Below the pieces are notes generated by a model that did no database searches, had not been told where the DNA came from, and worked only from the letters and a program-made list of their open reading frames with translations. The translations under genes were made by a program, and so were the position numbers. From Streptomyces abikoensis (GTDB taxonomy: Bacteria > Actinomycetota > Actinomycetes > Streptomycetales > Streptomycetaceae), in contig NZ_BMRT01000003.1 of NCBI RefSeq assembly GCF_014648775.1, positions 558,001 through 622,000 on the forward strand: 64,000 nucleotides of DNA, written 5' to 3'. Positions within the stretch are counted from its first letter, which is position 1, and every line of letters starts with the position of its first letter. Below are positions 16,664 to 26,157 of this stretch, piece after piece.

Positions 16664-18642
16664 GGGCCCGCAAAGGGACGCCCCTGCCCCTGGCGATCCC
16701 CTCCGTCCTCGCCATCGGCTTCCTGTTCCTCCCCCTGGCGGGCGTCCTCACCCGCACGCCGTGGGGCACCCTCCCGTCCCGTCTGACCTCCCACGAGGTC
16801 ACCCAGGCCCTCACCCTGAGCCTGACCGTCTCGGCGTACTCCCTGGTGCTCTCCCTCGTCCTGGGGGTCCCGCTCGCCTGGCTGCTGGCCCGGGTGGACT
16901 TCCCGGGCAAGGCGCTCGTCCGCTCCCTCGTGATGCTCCCGATGGTCCTCCCGCCCACCGTCGCGGGCGTGGCCCTCCTCCAGGGCTACGGCCGCCGGGG
17001 CGTCCTGGGCCCCTGGCTCGACGAGTGGTTCGGCCTCACGATCCCCTTCACCACCACAGCGGCAGTCACAGCCTCGACCTTCGTGGCCATGCCCTTCCTG
17101 GTCATCAGCCTCGAAGGAGCACTCAACGGACTCCACCCCCGCTATGAGGAGACGGCAACCTCCCTGGGAGCGACCCCACTCCGCACCTTCCGCACGATCA
17201 CCCTGCCCATGATCGCGCCGGGCCTCTTCGCGGGAGCGGCCCTCTGCTGGGCCCGCGCGCTGGGCGAGTTCGGGGCGACGATCACGTTCGCGGGCAACCT
17301 GCCGGGCGTCACGCAGACGCTCCCCCTCCAGGTCTACCTGCTCCTGCAGGACGACCCGGAAGGAGCAACGGCGGTGTCGTTGCTCCTCCTGGCCATGGCG
17401 ACAGCAGTGCTGCTCACCCTCCGGGGCCACTGGCCGCAGACGCCGACGGCGGGAGGTCGGGGCCGGGGCGGGGCGGGCCCCGGCAGGGACGTAAAGGACT
17501 CTTCGTGGCGCGTGCCGGGTACGACGTCACGTGATGCCCGAGGCCACGAAGAGTTCAGTCCCAGAGGGGTCCGCCCCGCACCGGCCCCGACCGCACCCAC
17601 CCCGCACCCCCTGCGCACCACGGTCACCGGCGCCGTAGAAGCAACGCTCACCGCCCCCGCCGGCACCACCATCGCCGTAGTGGGCCCCAACGGCGCGGGC
17701 AAGACGACCCTCCTCCGCGCCCTCCTGGGCCTGACCCACCGCGCCACGGCGGAAACGCTGACACTCGGCGGCCAAGACGTATCGACAGCCCCACCCCACC
17801 GCCGCCGAATCGCCTGGGTCCCCCAGGACGGCGCCCTCTTCCCCCACCTCACGGCCCTGGCCAACACCGCCTACGGACCGCGCGCCCAGGGCACCCCGAA
17901 GGCCGAGGCCCACGCCACCGCCCAGCAGTGGCTCGACCACCTGGGCATCGGCCACCTGGCCCACCGCAGGCCCGGCCTGCTCAGCGGCGGCCAGGCCCAG
18001 CGCGTGGCCCTGGCCAGGGCCCTCGCCGCCGGCCCGAGCCTGCTCCTCCTCGACGAACCCCTCGCCGCCCTGGACCAGTCGACCCGCGCCCAGGTGCGCC
18101 ACACCCTGCGCACCCACCTCGCCGACTTCCCCGGCGTGTGCCTGATCGTCACCCACGACCCCGTGGAAGCCGTCTCGCTGGCCGACGAGGTGCTCGTCCT
18201 GGAGGACAGCCGTACGACCCAGTACGCACCCCCGGCCGAGCTGGCCCGGCACCCCCGTTCCCCCTGGGTGGCCCGCATGCTGGGCCTCAACGCGTGGCCG
18301 ACGGAGGCGACATCCGACGGCCTCCAGCTGCCCAACGGCGCGACCCTAGTCACGGCGGACCCACCCGCCACCCCCGGCCCGGGCCTCGCCGTGATCGCCC
18401 CCGAAGCGGTGTCCCTCCACACCGCCCACCCCACGGCCACCACCAGCAGCCCCCGCAACGTCTGGCAGGGCAAGATCCGCGAGCTCACCGCACAAGGCAG
18501 CAGAATCCGCGTCCTCGTGGACGCCGACGTCGAGATCGTCGCTGAGATCACCCCCGCCGCCGCGACGGAGCTCAAGCTCACGGAGGGCACGCCCGTCTGG
18601 GCCAGCGCGAAGGCGACGGAGGTCAGGTTCGTCCCGCTGTAA
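16660..18642 (+). CDS. Fused molybdate ABC transporter permease and ATPase (ModB-ModC)
   Basis: 660 aa from the GTG overlapping the modA stop. Residues 1-250 are a ModB permease (five or so TM segments, EAA loop around [15 protein letters not shown]). Residues about 320-660 are a ModC ATPase: Walker [11 protein letters not shown]-loop VPQDGALFP, signature [15 protein letters not shown], Walker [14 protein letters not shown]-loop VTHDP, and a C-terminal TOBE domain. ModB and ModC are normally separate. Here they are joined by a linker encoded largely by a palindromic repeat element (17455-17592), raising the possibility that the insertion joined two formerly adjacent genes. No stop interrupts it. 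Confidence 0.92.
   Translation: MRARKGTPLPLAIPSVLAIGFLFLPLAGVLTRTPWGTLPSRLTSHEVTQALTLSLTVSAYSLVLSLVLGVPLAWLLARVDFPGKALVRSLVMLPMVLPPTVAGVALLQGYGRRGVLGPWLDEWFGLTIPFTTTAAVTASTFVAMPFLVISLEGALNGLHPRYEETATSLGATPLRTFRTITLPMIAPGLFAGAALCWARALGEFGATITFAGNLPGVTQTLPLQVYLLLQDDPEGATAVSLLLLAMATAVLLTLRGHWPQTPTAGGRGRGGAGPGRDVKDSSWRVPGTTSRDARGHEEFSPRGVRPAPAPTAPTPHPLRTTVTGAVEATLTAPAGTTIAVVGPNGAGKTTLLRALLGLTHRATAETLTLGGQDVSTAPPHRRRIAWVPQDGALFPHLTALANTAYGPRAQGTPKAEAHATAQQWLDHLGIGHLAHRRPGLLSGGQAQRVALARALAAGPSLLLLDEPLAALDQSTRAQVRHTLRTHLADFPGVCLIVTHDPVEAVSLADEVLVLEDSRTTQYAPPAELARHPRSPWVARMLGLNAWPTEATSDGLQLPNGATLVTADPPATPGPGLAVIAPEAVSLHTAHPTATTSSPRNVWQGKIRELTAQGSRIRVLVDADVEIVAEITPAAATELKLTEGTPVWASAKATEVRFVPL
17455..17592 (+). 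repeat. Palindromic element forming the ModB-ModC linker
   Basis: Outer arms of 27 bp (17455-17481 and 17566-17592) are complementary with 2 mismatches. The inner stem is a perfect 12-bp inverted repeat ACTCTTCGTGGC/GCCACGAAGAGT (17498-17509 and 17543-17554). GGGACGTAAAG sits between outer and inner arms as in the adnB copy. It encodes [14 protein letters not shown] and about 30 further residues, in the same frame as the adnB copy. Length 138 bp against 139 bp for the other copy. Confidence 0.88.
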
Positions 18643-18688
18643 CCCATACGGCCCGCCCTGCGCGCGCCCCGCCCCACCCCGCCCAACA

Positions 18689-20266
18689 GTGGGAGGCGTG
18701 TCCACATCCCCACGCACGGCGAGAGCGCGAGCCCTGCTCGCGGCCGTGCTGCTGACGCTCACGGCCACGAGCTGTAGCGGCACGGGCGACGCGCAGGAGA
18801 AACAGCCCCCACCCCCGAAGAGCCCGGAAACCGGCACACCGGCCGCGGCCCCCCTCCAGAACCAGAAACTGGACTGGAAACCCTGCCCACCCCCCAGCCG
18901 CAGCGAGGACGCGGGCGCCGCCGGCCGGCCCCCCGGCCCGGACTGGGAGTGCGCGACCCTGCGCGCGCCGCTCGACTACGCCCACGCGGACGGCGAGAAG
19001 ATCGGCATCGCCATGATCCGGGCGAAGGCCACCGACCAGTCGCACCGCATCGGCTCGCTCCTCTTCAACTTCGGCGGCCCCGGCGGGTCGGGAGTAACGA
19101 CGCTGCCGGCGTTCGCCGACGACTACCGCACCCTGCGCACCCGCTACGACCTGGTCAGCTTCGACCCGCGCGGGGTCGGCCGCAGCAACGGGGTGACGTG
19201 TCTGCCGGACAAGGAACTGGACGCGTACTACGCGGCGGACGCCACCCCGGCCACCCCCGCCGAGCAGAACGCCCTCGTGGACCGGGTGAAGAAGTACGCG
19301 GAGGGCTGCCAGAAGCGCTCGGGCAAGTTCCTCCCCCACATCGGCACCACGAACGCCGCCCGCGACATGGACCTCATGCGTCAGGTGCTGGGCGACGACA
19401 AGCTCCACTACTTCGGCGTCTCGTACGGCACCGAACTGGGCGGCGTCTACGCCCACTTGTTCCCCAAGAACGTCGGCCGGGCGCTGATGGACGGCGTGGT
19501 GGACCCGTCGAGCGATCCGCTGCAGAGCGCCCTCGCCCAGGCCGCCGGGTTCCAGCTCGCCCTCGGCGACTACATGGCGGCCTGCACGAAGACCTCGGAC
19601 AACTGCCCCACGGAGCAGCAGATCAACTCGCTCCTCGAGCGGCTGGAGAAGAAGCCGGTGCCGGGCGGCGGGGGCCGCGACCTCACGCAGTCGCTCGCGA
19701 CCAGCGGCATCGCGCAGTCGCTCTACTCGAAGGAGTTCTGGGACTACCTCACCGAGGGCGTCGAGGACGCCGAGAACGGCGACGGGAAGATCCTCCTCAT
19801 GCTGGGCGACTCCATGAACGGCCGTGGCCAGGACGGCACTTACAGCTCCCTCCAGGCGTCGCTCAACGCCATCACGTGCGCCGACTTCTCCCAGCGCTAC
19901 ACGGCGGCGGACATCGAGCGGAGGGCGGCGGAGTTCCACAAGGCGTCACCGGTCTTCGGGGACTTCATGGCGTGGAGCCTGCTGCAGTGCACCGGATGGC
20001 CCGTAAAGGGCGAATGGCAGACGCCCGACGTCAGCGCGAAGGGCTCCGCGCCCATCCTCGTCGTCGGCAACACCGGTGATCCGGCGACTCCTTACGAGGG
20101 AGCGCGCAAGATGGCCCAGGAGCTCGGCAAGGGCGTCGGAGTCGAGATGACGTACCGGGGAGAGGGCCACGGCGCGTACGACAGCGGCAACGCGTGCGTG
20201 AAGAGCGCGGTTGACGCATACCTGCTGGAAGGTACTGTTCCGGCACCCGGGAAGGTGTGCTCATAG
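18689..20266 (+). CDS. Secreted alpha/beta-hydrolase, tripeptidyl aminopeptidase family (S33)
   Basis: 525 aa from a GTG at 18689; a GTG at 18698 is an alternative. Lipoprotein-type signal with lipobox TATSC near residue 30. Catalytic triad: serine in GVSYGTELGG, aspartate in VGNTGDPATPYEGA, histidine in GEGHGAYD. The family includes Streptomyces Tap and SlpD/SlpE mycelium-associated peptidases, which remove N-terminal tripeptides. A paralogue lies at 21525-23114 with the same motifs in the same order. The two flank a gene of unknown function and are all on the plus strand. Confidence 0.88.
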   Translation: MGGVSTSPRTARARALLAAVLLTLTATSCSGTGDAQEKQPPPPKSPETGTPAAAPLQNQKLDWKPCPPPSRSEDAGAAGRPPGPDWECATLRAPLDYAHADGEKIGIAMIRAKATDQSHRIGSLLFNFGGPGGSGVTTLPAFADDYRTLRTRYDLVSFDPRGVGRSNGVTCLPDKELDAYYAADATPATPAEQNALVDRVKKYAEGCQKRSGKFLPHIGTTNAARDMDLMRQVLGDDKLHYFGVSYGTELGGVYAHLFPKNVGRALMDGVVDPSSDPLQSALAQAAGFQLALGDYMAACTKTSDNCPTEQQINSLLERLEKKPVPGGGGRDLTQSLATSGIAQSLYSKEFWDYLTEGVEDAENGDGKILLMLGDSMNGRGQDGTYSSLQASLNAITCADFSQRYTAADIERRAAEFHKASPVFGDFMAWSLLQCTGWPVKGEWQTPDVSAKGSAPILVVGNTGDPATPYEGARKMAQELGKGVGVEMTYRGEGHGAYDSGNACVKSAVDAYLLEGTVPAPGKVCS

Positions 20267-20389
20267 CACCCATAGCACATCACACCGGTACTACGAACTC
20301 CTGCGGCTCGAATGTCAGTGGCCCGCACTACCATCGCCCGCACAGAGTTTCACTGGGATCGGCAGCACGGGCGACGGAGGGGGACAGAG

Positions 20390-21460
20390 GTGTTACGCAC
20401 GGCCGAACACCCGGGCCGCAGGGCCAGACTGCTCACCGGCGCCCTGGCCATAGCGGCGCTACTGGCGGCCCTGATGGCGCTGTGGCAGACGCAGTTCAGG
20501 CCGCTGGCCAGGCAGGACTACTGCTGGGGCACCTGGTCGGAGGAGAGCGGCCCGTTCCGCGGGGAGGCCGGGGGCGTACGGCAGCGGGTGTCCCGGGAGA
20601 GCGCGCCGGGCCCGGGCCGTCCCCACGGCCAGTGCACACTGAGCTGGCGCGGGAGCGACCCCGGCAACGACCACGACGGCAGAAGCAATGGCAACAGCAA
20701 CGGCAAAAGCAACAGCAACGGCAACAGCGACAAACGCTGGGCCGAGCGCCGTCTGGAGGTCAGCTACGGCACGGGCCCCGAGGCGGCGGACGAGCGCCGG
20801 GCCTGGCTGACGGGCCTGTTCGCCGGGGGCGACTCGCCGCTCCCGGACGCCCTCCCGGGCTTCGTCACGGCCTCGTCGGGCACGCTGGTGCTGCCGGAGT
20901 CGTGCGATGTGCGCGGCCGGCCGTCGGTGGTCACGCTGACCGGATCGTTCCCGGACGCCTCCCCGGCGCGCACGGGCAGGCTCCTGCTGGACGTGGCCAA
21001 CCGGGCCGCGAAGGTGACGGGGTGCGCCCAGGAGGCCCGGCCGCTGGCCTCGCCCCGCGCGCCCGGGGCCTGCGCGATACCGGGCATAGCCGGGCCGGGC
21101 GCGGCGAGCCCGGCCGGAACGGGCAGTTCCGAACCCGACTTCGAGACGTGCGCGCTGACGGCCACGGACGCGTTCCGCTGGGCGGCCCGGTTCGCGATGA
21201 CCGCCCGGCCCAGGATCGTCGCCCTGTTCGACGGGCTCACGGGAGACACCCCACCCGCGCCGGGCTGGCGTGCCCACGGGCGGATCGAGGCGACGGGCGC
21301 CCTCATACGGGCCGACTGCGCCGGCCGCCCCACGGTGTTCACCATGCGCACGGGCCCCGGCCGCACCGGCACCCGGGCCGACGATCCGCGCCGGGCCTTC
21401 CCCGCGTTCGTCGACGCCGTCGCGGGCCGGATCGGCTGTGCGCCCCTGCGCTCCGCCTGA
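20390..21460 (+). CDS. Membrane-anchored exported protein of unknown function
   Basis: 356 aa from a GTG at 20390, preceded by GGAGGGGG. One N-terminal hydrophobic segment (about residues 15-35) followed by an extracytoplasmic region. A low-complexity Asn/Ser/Gly linker (RSNGNSNGKSNSNGNS, about residues 104-120) separates a short N-terminal part from a larger C-terminal domain with several cysteines (CDVRG, GCAQE, CAIPG, CALTATDAF, CAGRP, GCAPL) that may form disulfides. I do not recognise the family. It sits between two paralogous S33 peptidase genes, so a shared cell-surface role is possible but unproven. Confidence 0.75.
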   Translation: MLRTAEHPGRRARLLTGALAIAALLAALMALWQTQFRPLARQDYCWGTWSEESGPFRGEAGGVRQRVSRESAPGPGRPHGQCTLSWRGSDPGNDHDGRSNGNSNGKSNSNGNSDKRWAERRLEVSYGTGPEAADERRAWLTGLFAGGDSPLPDALPGFVTASSGTLVLPESCDVRGRPSVVTLTGSFPDASPARTGRLLLDVANRAAKVTGCAQEARPLASPRAPGACAIPGIAGPGAASPAGTGSSEPDFETCALTATDAFRWAARFAMTARPRIVALFDGLTGDTPPAPGWRAHGRIEATGALIRADCAGRPTVFTMRTGPGRTGTRADDPRRAFPAFVDAVAGRIGCAPLRSA

Positions 21461-21524
21461 CAACGCCCGTACGCCGGGTCGTCAGGGGGTCGGGAAAGGG
21501 CGATTCATCCGTAGAGTCGGTGGA

Positions 21525-23114
21525 ATGAGTCCCACACGGCCCCGGGTCACGGCCCTCGCCTCCCTCGCCGCCACCGCCCTCGTGATCGCCCTCGCCGTCA
21601 CCGGATGCGGTGACAACGGAGGCGACAGAACGAACGGCCGGAACAGTGGCAGCGGTGCCGACGGCAGCGGAGACACCAACGGGGGCAAGAACGGTTCCCC
21701 CGTGGTCAAGCTCAATTGGAAGACGTGCGACGCGCCCACCGCCGCGCAGGGCACGGGCAAGGCCCCCGGCAGGGCCTGGCAGTGCGCGAAGCTCCCGGTG
21801 CCGCTCGACCACTCCAAGCCGGACGGCGAGAAGATCGACCTCGCGCTGATCCGCAGCAAGGCCACGGACCCGTCCCACCGCATCGGTTCGCTCGTCTTCA
21901 ACTTCGGCGGCCCCGGCGCCTCGGGCGTCTCCGCGCTGCCCGCCCTCGCCGACGGCTACGCCACCCTCCACGCCCGCTACGACCTGGTGAGCTTCGACCC
22001 GCGCGGCGTCGGCGAGAGCGCCGGCGTGCGCTGCCAGAGCGACAAGGAGCTCGACGCGGCCTATCAGGTGGACGGCACCCCGGACGACGACGCCGAGCTC
22101 AAGCAGACCCTCGCGGTCAACAAGGCGTACATCGACGCCTGCGCCAAGAACTCCGGCAAGGTCCTGCCGTACGTGGACACCGTCAGCGCCGCCCGTGACC
22201 TCGACCGGATCCGGGCCGCGCTGGGCGAGTCCAAGCTCCACTACTTCGGCATCTCGTACGGCACGGAACTGGGCGGCGTCTACGCCCATCTGTTCCCGAA
22301 GAACGTCGGACGCACCGTTCTCGACGCCGTGGTGGACCCGACGCAGGACACCGTGCAGGGCGACCTCGGCCAGACCAAGGGCTTCCAGCTCGCGCTGGAC
22401 GACTACCTCAAGGACTGCGCCTCGGCGGGTGCCGCCGGCACCGGCGGCCGCTGCCCGACCCTGGACGAGATCACCACGCTCCTCAAGAACCTCGACGCGA
22501 AGCCCCTGCCGACGAGCCAGGGGCGCGAGCTCACCCAGGACGAGGCCACCAACGGCATCGCGACGGCGCTGTACTCCAAGGACACCTGGAAGTACCTGAC
22601 CGCCGGGCTCCAGGAGGCGAGGGTCAAGGGCACGGGCAACACCCTGCTCCTGCTCTTCGACTCCATGGCGGGCCGTGCGCCCGACGGCCGCTACAACAAC
22701 CTCCAGGCCGCCAACCGGGCCATTTCCTGCGCCGATTCACAGGACCGCTACAGCGTGGACGACGTCCGGCGGATGCTGCCGGAGTTCAAGGCGGCCTCGC
22801 CGGTCTTCGGGGAGTCCGCGGCGTGGTCGTTGCTGTCGTGCACGGGCTGGCCGGTGCGGGGCAAGTGGAAGACGCCCGAGGTGAGCGCCGCGGGGGCCGC
22901 GCCGATCCTGGTCGTCGGCAACGCGGGCGACCCGGCGACGCCGGTGGCCGGCGCGGCGAACATGGCGGAGCGGCTCGGCAAGGGCGTCGGGGTCCGGCTG
23001 ACCGTCAAGGGCGAGGGCCACGGCACGTACGGCGTCGACGCGTGCGCCACGAAGACCATGGACGCCGCGTTCCTCGACGGCAGGCTCCCGGCGGACGGCA
23101 CGACCTGTTCCTGA
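21525..23114 (+). CDS. Secreted alpha/beta-hydrolase, tripeptidyl aminopeptidase family (S33), paralogue
   Basis: 529 aa from an ATG at 21525. Lipobox ALAVTGC (Cys about 26) followed by a Gly/Asn/Asp/Ser-rich linker, typical of a surface lipoprotein. Nucleophile GISYGTELGG, aspartate VGNAGDPATPVAGA, histidine GEGHGTYG. Highly similar along its length to the product of 18689-20266, including KKNVGR, NLQAANRAISCAD-type and SFDPRGVG segments; a local duplication is the simplest explanation. Followed by a hairpin terminator shared with moeZ. Confidence 0.9.
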   Translation: MSPTRPRVTALASLAATALVIALAVTGCGDNGGDRTNGRNSGSGADGSGDTNGGKNGSPVVKLNWKTCDAPTAAQGTGKAPGRAWQCAKLPVPLDHSKPDGEKIDLALIRSKATDPSHRIGSLVFNFGGPGASGVSALPALADGYATLHARYDLVSFDPRGVGESAGVRCQSDKELDAAYQVDGTPDDDAELKQTLAVNKAYIDACAKNSGKVLPYVDTVSAARDLDRIRAALGESKLHYFGISYGTELGGVYAHLFPKNVGRTVLDAVVDPTQDTVQGDLGQTKGFQLALDDYLKDCASAGAAGTGGRCPTLDEITTLLKNLDAKPLPTSQGRELTQDEATNGIATALYSKDTWKYLTAGLQEARVKGTGNTLLLLFDSMAGRAPDGRYNNLQAANRAISCADSQDRYSVDDVRRMLPEFKAASPVFGESAAWSLLSCTGWPVRGKWKTPEVSAAGAAPILVVGNAGDPATPVAGAANMAERLGKGVGVRLTVKGEGHGTYGVDACATKTMDAAFLDGRLPADGTTCS

Positions 23115-23141
23115 CGGGAACGCTGTGCCTGGCACACGAAG

Positions 23142-23175
23142 CCGGCCCCGCCCGCCTCTCGGCGAGCGGGGCCGG
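23142..23175. terminator. Hairpin terminator between convergent genes
   Basis: CCGGCCCCGC (23142-23151) pairs perfectly with GCGGGGCCGG (23166-23175); the intervening CCGCC/GGCG can extend the stem. It lies between the convergent S33 peptidase and moeZ genes and probably serves both. Confidence 0.7.
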
Positions 23176-23197
23176 TCCACACCGGAAGACGACGGGG

Positions 23198-24376
23198 TCA
23201 GTACACCGGCTTCTGCGGCTCCACCTGGTGGACCCAGCCGATCACGCCGCCGCCCACGTGCACCGCGTCCGCGAAGCCCGCGGCCTTCAGGACGGCCAGC
23301 ACCTCCGCGGAGCGGACACCCGTCTTGCAATGCAGGACGATCTTCTTGTCCTGCGGCAGCCCCTGGAGCGCGCTGCCCATCAGGAACTCGTTCTTGGGGA
23401 TCAGCCGGGCGCCGGGGATGGAGACGATCTCGTACTCGTTGGGCTCGCGGACATCGATGATGTCGATGTTCTGGCCCTCGTCGATCCACTCCTTCAGCTG
23501 GAGCGGGGTGATCGTCGAGCCGGCGGCGGCCTGCTGCGCCTCCTCGGAGACGACGCCGCAGAATGCCTCGTAGTCGATGAGCTCGGTGACCGTCGGGTTC
23601 TTGCCGCAGACCGCGCAGTCGGGGTCCTTGCGGACCTTGACCTGCCGGTAGGTCATCTCCAGGGCGTCGTAGATCATCAGCCGGCCGACCAGCGGGTCGC
23701 CGATGCCCGCCAGCAGCTTGATGGCCTCGTTGACCTGTATCGAGCCGATCGAGGCGCAGAGCACGCCCAGCACCCCGCCCTCCGCGCAGGAGGGGACCAT
23801 GCCCGGCGGCGGGGGCTCGGGGTAGAGGCAGCGGTAGCAGGGGCCGTGCTCGCTCCAGAAGACGGACGCCTGGCCGTCGAAGCGGTAGATGGAGCCCCAC
23901 ACGTACGGCTTGCCCAGCAGCACGCACGCGTCGTTGACGAGGTAGCGGGTGGCGAAGTTGTCCGTGCCGTCGACGATCAGGTCGTACTGGGAGAAGATCT
24001 CCATCACGTTGTCGGCTTCGAGCCGGGTCTCGTGCAGGACGACGTTCACATAGGGGTTGATCCCCAGCACGGAGTCCCGCGCGGACTCGGCCTTGGAGCG
24101 GCCGATGTCGCCCTGGCTGTGGATGATCTGGCGCTGGAGGTTCGACTCGTCGACCTCGTCGAACTCCACGATGCCCAGGGTGCCGACGCCCGCCGCGGCC
24201 AGGTACATCAGGGCGGGCGAGCCGAGGCCGCCGGCCCCCACGCAGAGCACCTTGGCGTTCTTCAGGCGCTTCTGTCCGTCCATCCCGACGTCCGGGATGA
24301 TCAGGTGGCGGGAGTACCGACGGACCTCGTCGACGGTGAGCTCGGATGCCGGCTCGACCAGGGGTGGCAGCGACAC
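23198..24376 (-). CDS. moeZ: MoeZ/MoeBR: adenylyltransferase-sulfurtransferase (ThiF plus rhodanese)
   Basis: 392 aa from a GTG at 24376. N-terminal ThiF/MoeB E1-like domain (GAGGLGSPALMYLAAAG, residues about 47-63; DGTDNFATRYL; zinc cysteines CYRC and CAVC). C-terminal rhodanese domain with active-site HCKTGVRS (about residue 352). It adenylates and thiolates sulfur-carrier proteins such as MoaD or CysO for molybdopterin, cysteine or thioamide biosynthesis. The mod transport genes lie 5-8 kb away. A sigma-R type promoter lies about 65 bp upstream, and moeB homologues are known oxidative-stress targets in Streptomyces. Confidence 0.95.
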   Translation of the reverse strand: MSLPPLVEPASELTVDEVRRYSRHLIIPDVGMDGQKRLKNAKVLCVGAGGLGSPALMYLAAAGVGTLGIVEFDEVDESNLQRQIIHSQGDIGRSKAESARDSVLGINPYVNVVLHETRLEADNVMEIFSQYDLIVDGTDNFATRYLVNDACVLLGKPYVWGSIYRFDGQASVFWSEHGPCYRCLYPEPPPPGMVPSCAEGGVLGVLCASIGSIQVNEAIKLLAGIGDPLVGRLMIYDALEMTYRQVKVRKDPDCAVCGKNPTVTELIDYEAFCGVVSEEAQQAAAGSTITPLQLKEWIDEGQNIDIIDVREPNEYEIVSIPGARLIPKNEFLMGSALQGLPQDKKIVLHCKTGVRSAEVLAVLKAAGFADAVHVGGGVIGWVHQVEPQKPVY

Positions 24377-24441
24377 GGGGACTCCAGGATCATCCCCACG
24401 GCGGTGGGGAAGGTAGAGGCAACAGTGTGTTCTTCCCCCGT

Positions 24442-24468
24442 AACACTGCCACGCCCTGTCTCATTCCG
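24442..24468 (-). promoter_or_regulatory. sigma-R type promoter for moeZ
   Basis: On the minus strand CGGAAT (24468-24463) is followed after exactly 18 bp by GTT (24444-24442). This differs from GGGAAT by one base. It overlaps the last codons of the upstream spherulin-like gene and points at the moeZ GTG 66 bp downstream. Confidence 0.72.
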
Positions 24469-25255
24469 AGACACCAGGTCCGATGCGCGAGACGAAATCG
24501 TCCCAGTAGCCGGGCAGGGACTCCCAGGGGTCCAGGGCGTCGCGGTCGGTGCGGTCCGTGAAGTAGACGGTGCCCGCGCCCTGCCAGCGGGCGACGCGCA
24601 GCGCCTCGTCCAGATGCGTGCGCGGCACGCCGTGCACCAGGTGGCAGAAGCGCTCGGGCGGATGGTCGGCCGTCCACTCGGCGGCCCGGGACCAGCGGTA
24701 GCCGGACCAGGGGCCCGCGTACGTCACCAACTGGTCGCCCACGTCAGCGTATCCGGGGCTGGGGTGGGTGCCGTGGGACAGCACGAGGTACGCCCCGTCG
24801 AGGAGGGTCCGCAGCGCGCCGGCCATCCGCCGGATGCCGGAGAGCCCGGCCTCGTCGTCAGGGCAGCGGGCCAGCGTGAAGCCGTCCACCCGGTACCAGT
24901 TGAGGTAGCGCTGCGCGTCGGAGAGCAGCTCGCCGAAGGACCGGGCGCCGTACCGGGCGTCCAGGTGGCCCAGCACCCGGACGCCGGACGTGCGCAGCGG
25001 GACGACGGCGGACAGCCAGTACGGGTCCTGCCGGGAGCCGGGGCCGCCGCTCGTGCCGTCGGGCTCCCCCGCCGTGCGCTCCCCCGGTGTCCCGCCGCCG
25101 ATCACCACCCAGTCCAGCGGGAGGCCCGCCCGCTGGAGGCCGCCCCACTCGGCGGGGGCCACCAGCGGATGCGCGAAGCCCGGCACGGCGAGCCGCAGCG
25201 GGGCCTTCCGGGCGGCGAGGGCGCGGCGGTACCCCGGGGAGATCAGATACGACAC
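24461..25255 (-). CDS. Spherulation-specific family 4 (spherulin-4/GH135-like) protein
   Basis: 264 aa from a GTG at 25255 preceded by GGAGG. TIM-barrel-like protein with RLAVPGFAHPLVAP, LDWVVIGGG, VRVLGHLDARYGARSF, LNWYRVDGFTL and YLVLSHGTHPSPGYADVGD, matching the spherulin-4 family. Relatives in that superfamily (GH135, GH166, GH114) hydrolyse galactosamine-rich exopolysaccharides, and the N-terminal hydrolase of PelA belongs to the same group. No signal peptide is visible, which is odd for a polysaccharide hydrolase. Last gene of a four-gene operon; overlaps the epimerase gene by 13 bp. Confidence 0.82.
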   Translation of the reverse strand: MSYLISPGYRRALAARKAPLRLAVPGFAHPLVAPAEWGGLQRAGLPLDWVVIGGGTPGERTAGEPDGTSGGPGSRQDPYWLSAVVPLRTSGVRVLGHLDARYGARSFGELLSDAQRYLNWYRVDGFTLARCPDDEAGLSGIRRMAGALRTLLDGAYLVLSHGTHPSPGYADVGDQLVTYAGPWSGYRWSRAAEWTADHPPERFCHLVHGVPRTHLDEALRVARWQGAGTVYFTDRTDRDALDPWESLPGYWDDFVSRIGPGVSE

Positions 25256-26157
25256 GCCGCCTCCATCCAGATGTCGGCCAGCGACTCCTCCAGGGCGATG
25301 CGCGGCCGCCAGCCCAGGCGGTCCCGGGCGGTGCGCACGTCGGCCTGCTGCCAACCGCCGCAGCCGTCCGGATAGGGGTACGCGGGCGGGCTGCCCAGGT
25401 GGGGGTCGTCCAGCTCGTGGAGGGCGCCCCCGAAGCCCGCGACCCGGGCGAGCAGCGTCGCGGCGTCGCGGAGCCGCACGGCACGGCCGGTGCCGATGTT
25501 GACGGCGCCCTGGGCGGCGGAGAGGGAGGCGGCGTGGACGGCCCGGGCGATGTCGCGGACGTCGACGAAGTCGCGCTGCACCCCGAGGCCGGTGAGCTTC
25601 AGCTCGTTGTCGCCGCTCTGCATCGCCCGTCGCATGGCCTCCGCGAGCCGGCCCAGCGGCGAGCCGGCGGGGGTGCCGGGCCCCACCGGGGAGAAGACCC
25701 GCAGCACGATCGCGTCGAGCCCGGAGCCGAGCACCAGCTCGGTGGCGGCGAGCTTGCTCACCCCGTACGGGCCGCCCGGGCGCGGCACCGCGTCCTCGGC
25801 GGTGGACGAGCCGGGTTGCGAGGGCCCGTATTCGGAGGAGCACCCCACCTGCACCAGCCGGGCGCCGCAGCCGCTGCGGCGCAGCGACTCGCAGACGGTG
25901 GCGACGGCGACGGTGTTGTGCCGGGTGAGCTCGCGCGCCCCGCCCCGGGTGGCGCCCGCGCAGTTGATGACGACGCCGGGGTGGACGGCGTTGAGGAAGC
26001 GGGTGAGGGCGCCGGGGCTGCCGGAGGCCAGGTCGAAGCGGACGTCCGCGTCGTCGCCCCGGCCCAGGGCGGTGAGCTGGACGGCGGGGTCGGCGAGCAG
26101 CCGGTCGGCCACGAAGCGGCCGAGGTAGCCGTTGGCGCCGAGGAGGAGGACTCTCAT
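25243..26157 (-). CDS. NAD-dependent sugar epimerase/dehydratase (SDR family)
   Basis: 304 aa extended SDR. The Rossmann motif is at the very start: MRVLLLGANGYLGRF (GxxGxxG). Catalytic YGVSK (Tyr-x3-Lys) is around residue 140 with a serine in VGCSSEYGP, and LRVFSPVGPG follows. Proteins of this kind interconvert nucleotide sugars, for example UDP-Glc(NAc) and UDP-Gal(NAc). In Pel loci the PelX epimerase supplies UDP-GalNAc, and the neighbouring PelF-like and spherulin-like genes make that role plausible here. Overlaps the following gene. Confidence 0.87.
   Translation of the reverse strand: MRVLLLGANGYLGRFVADRLLADPAVQLTALGRGDDADVRFDLASGSPGALTRFLNAVHPGVVINCAGATRGGARELTRHNTVAVATVCESLRRSGCGARLVQVGCSSEYGPSQPGSSTAEDAVPRPGGPYGVSKLAATELVLGSGLDAIVLRVFSPVGPGTPAGSPLGRLAEAMRRAMQSGDNELKLTGLGVQRDFVDVRDIARAVHAASLSAAQGAVNIGTGRAVRLRDAATLLARVAGFGGALHELDDPHLGSPPAYPYPDGCGGWQQADVRTARDRLGWRPRIALEESLADIWMEAACRI

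Noticed and set aside
20680..20750. Asn/Ser/Gly repeat considered as a recent expansion or sequencing artefact
   Set aside because: Codons vary between units and the frame is intact, so it reads as a normal flexible linker.
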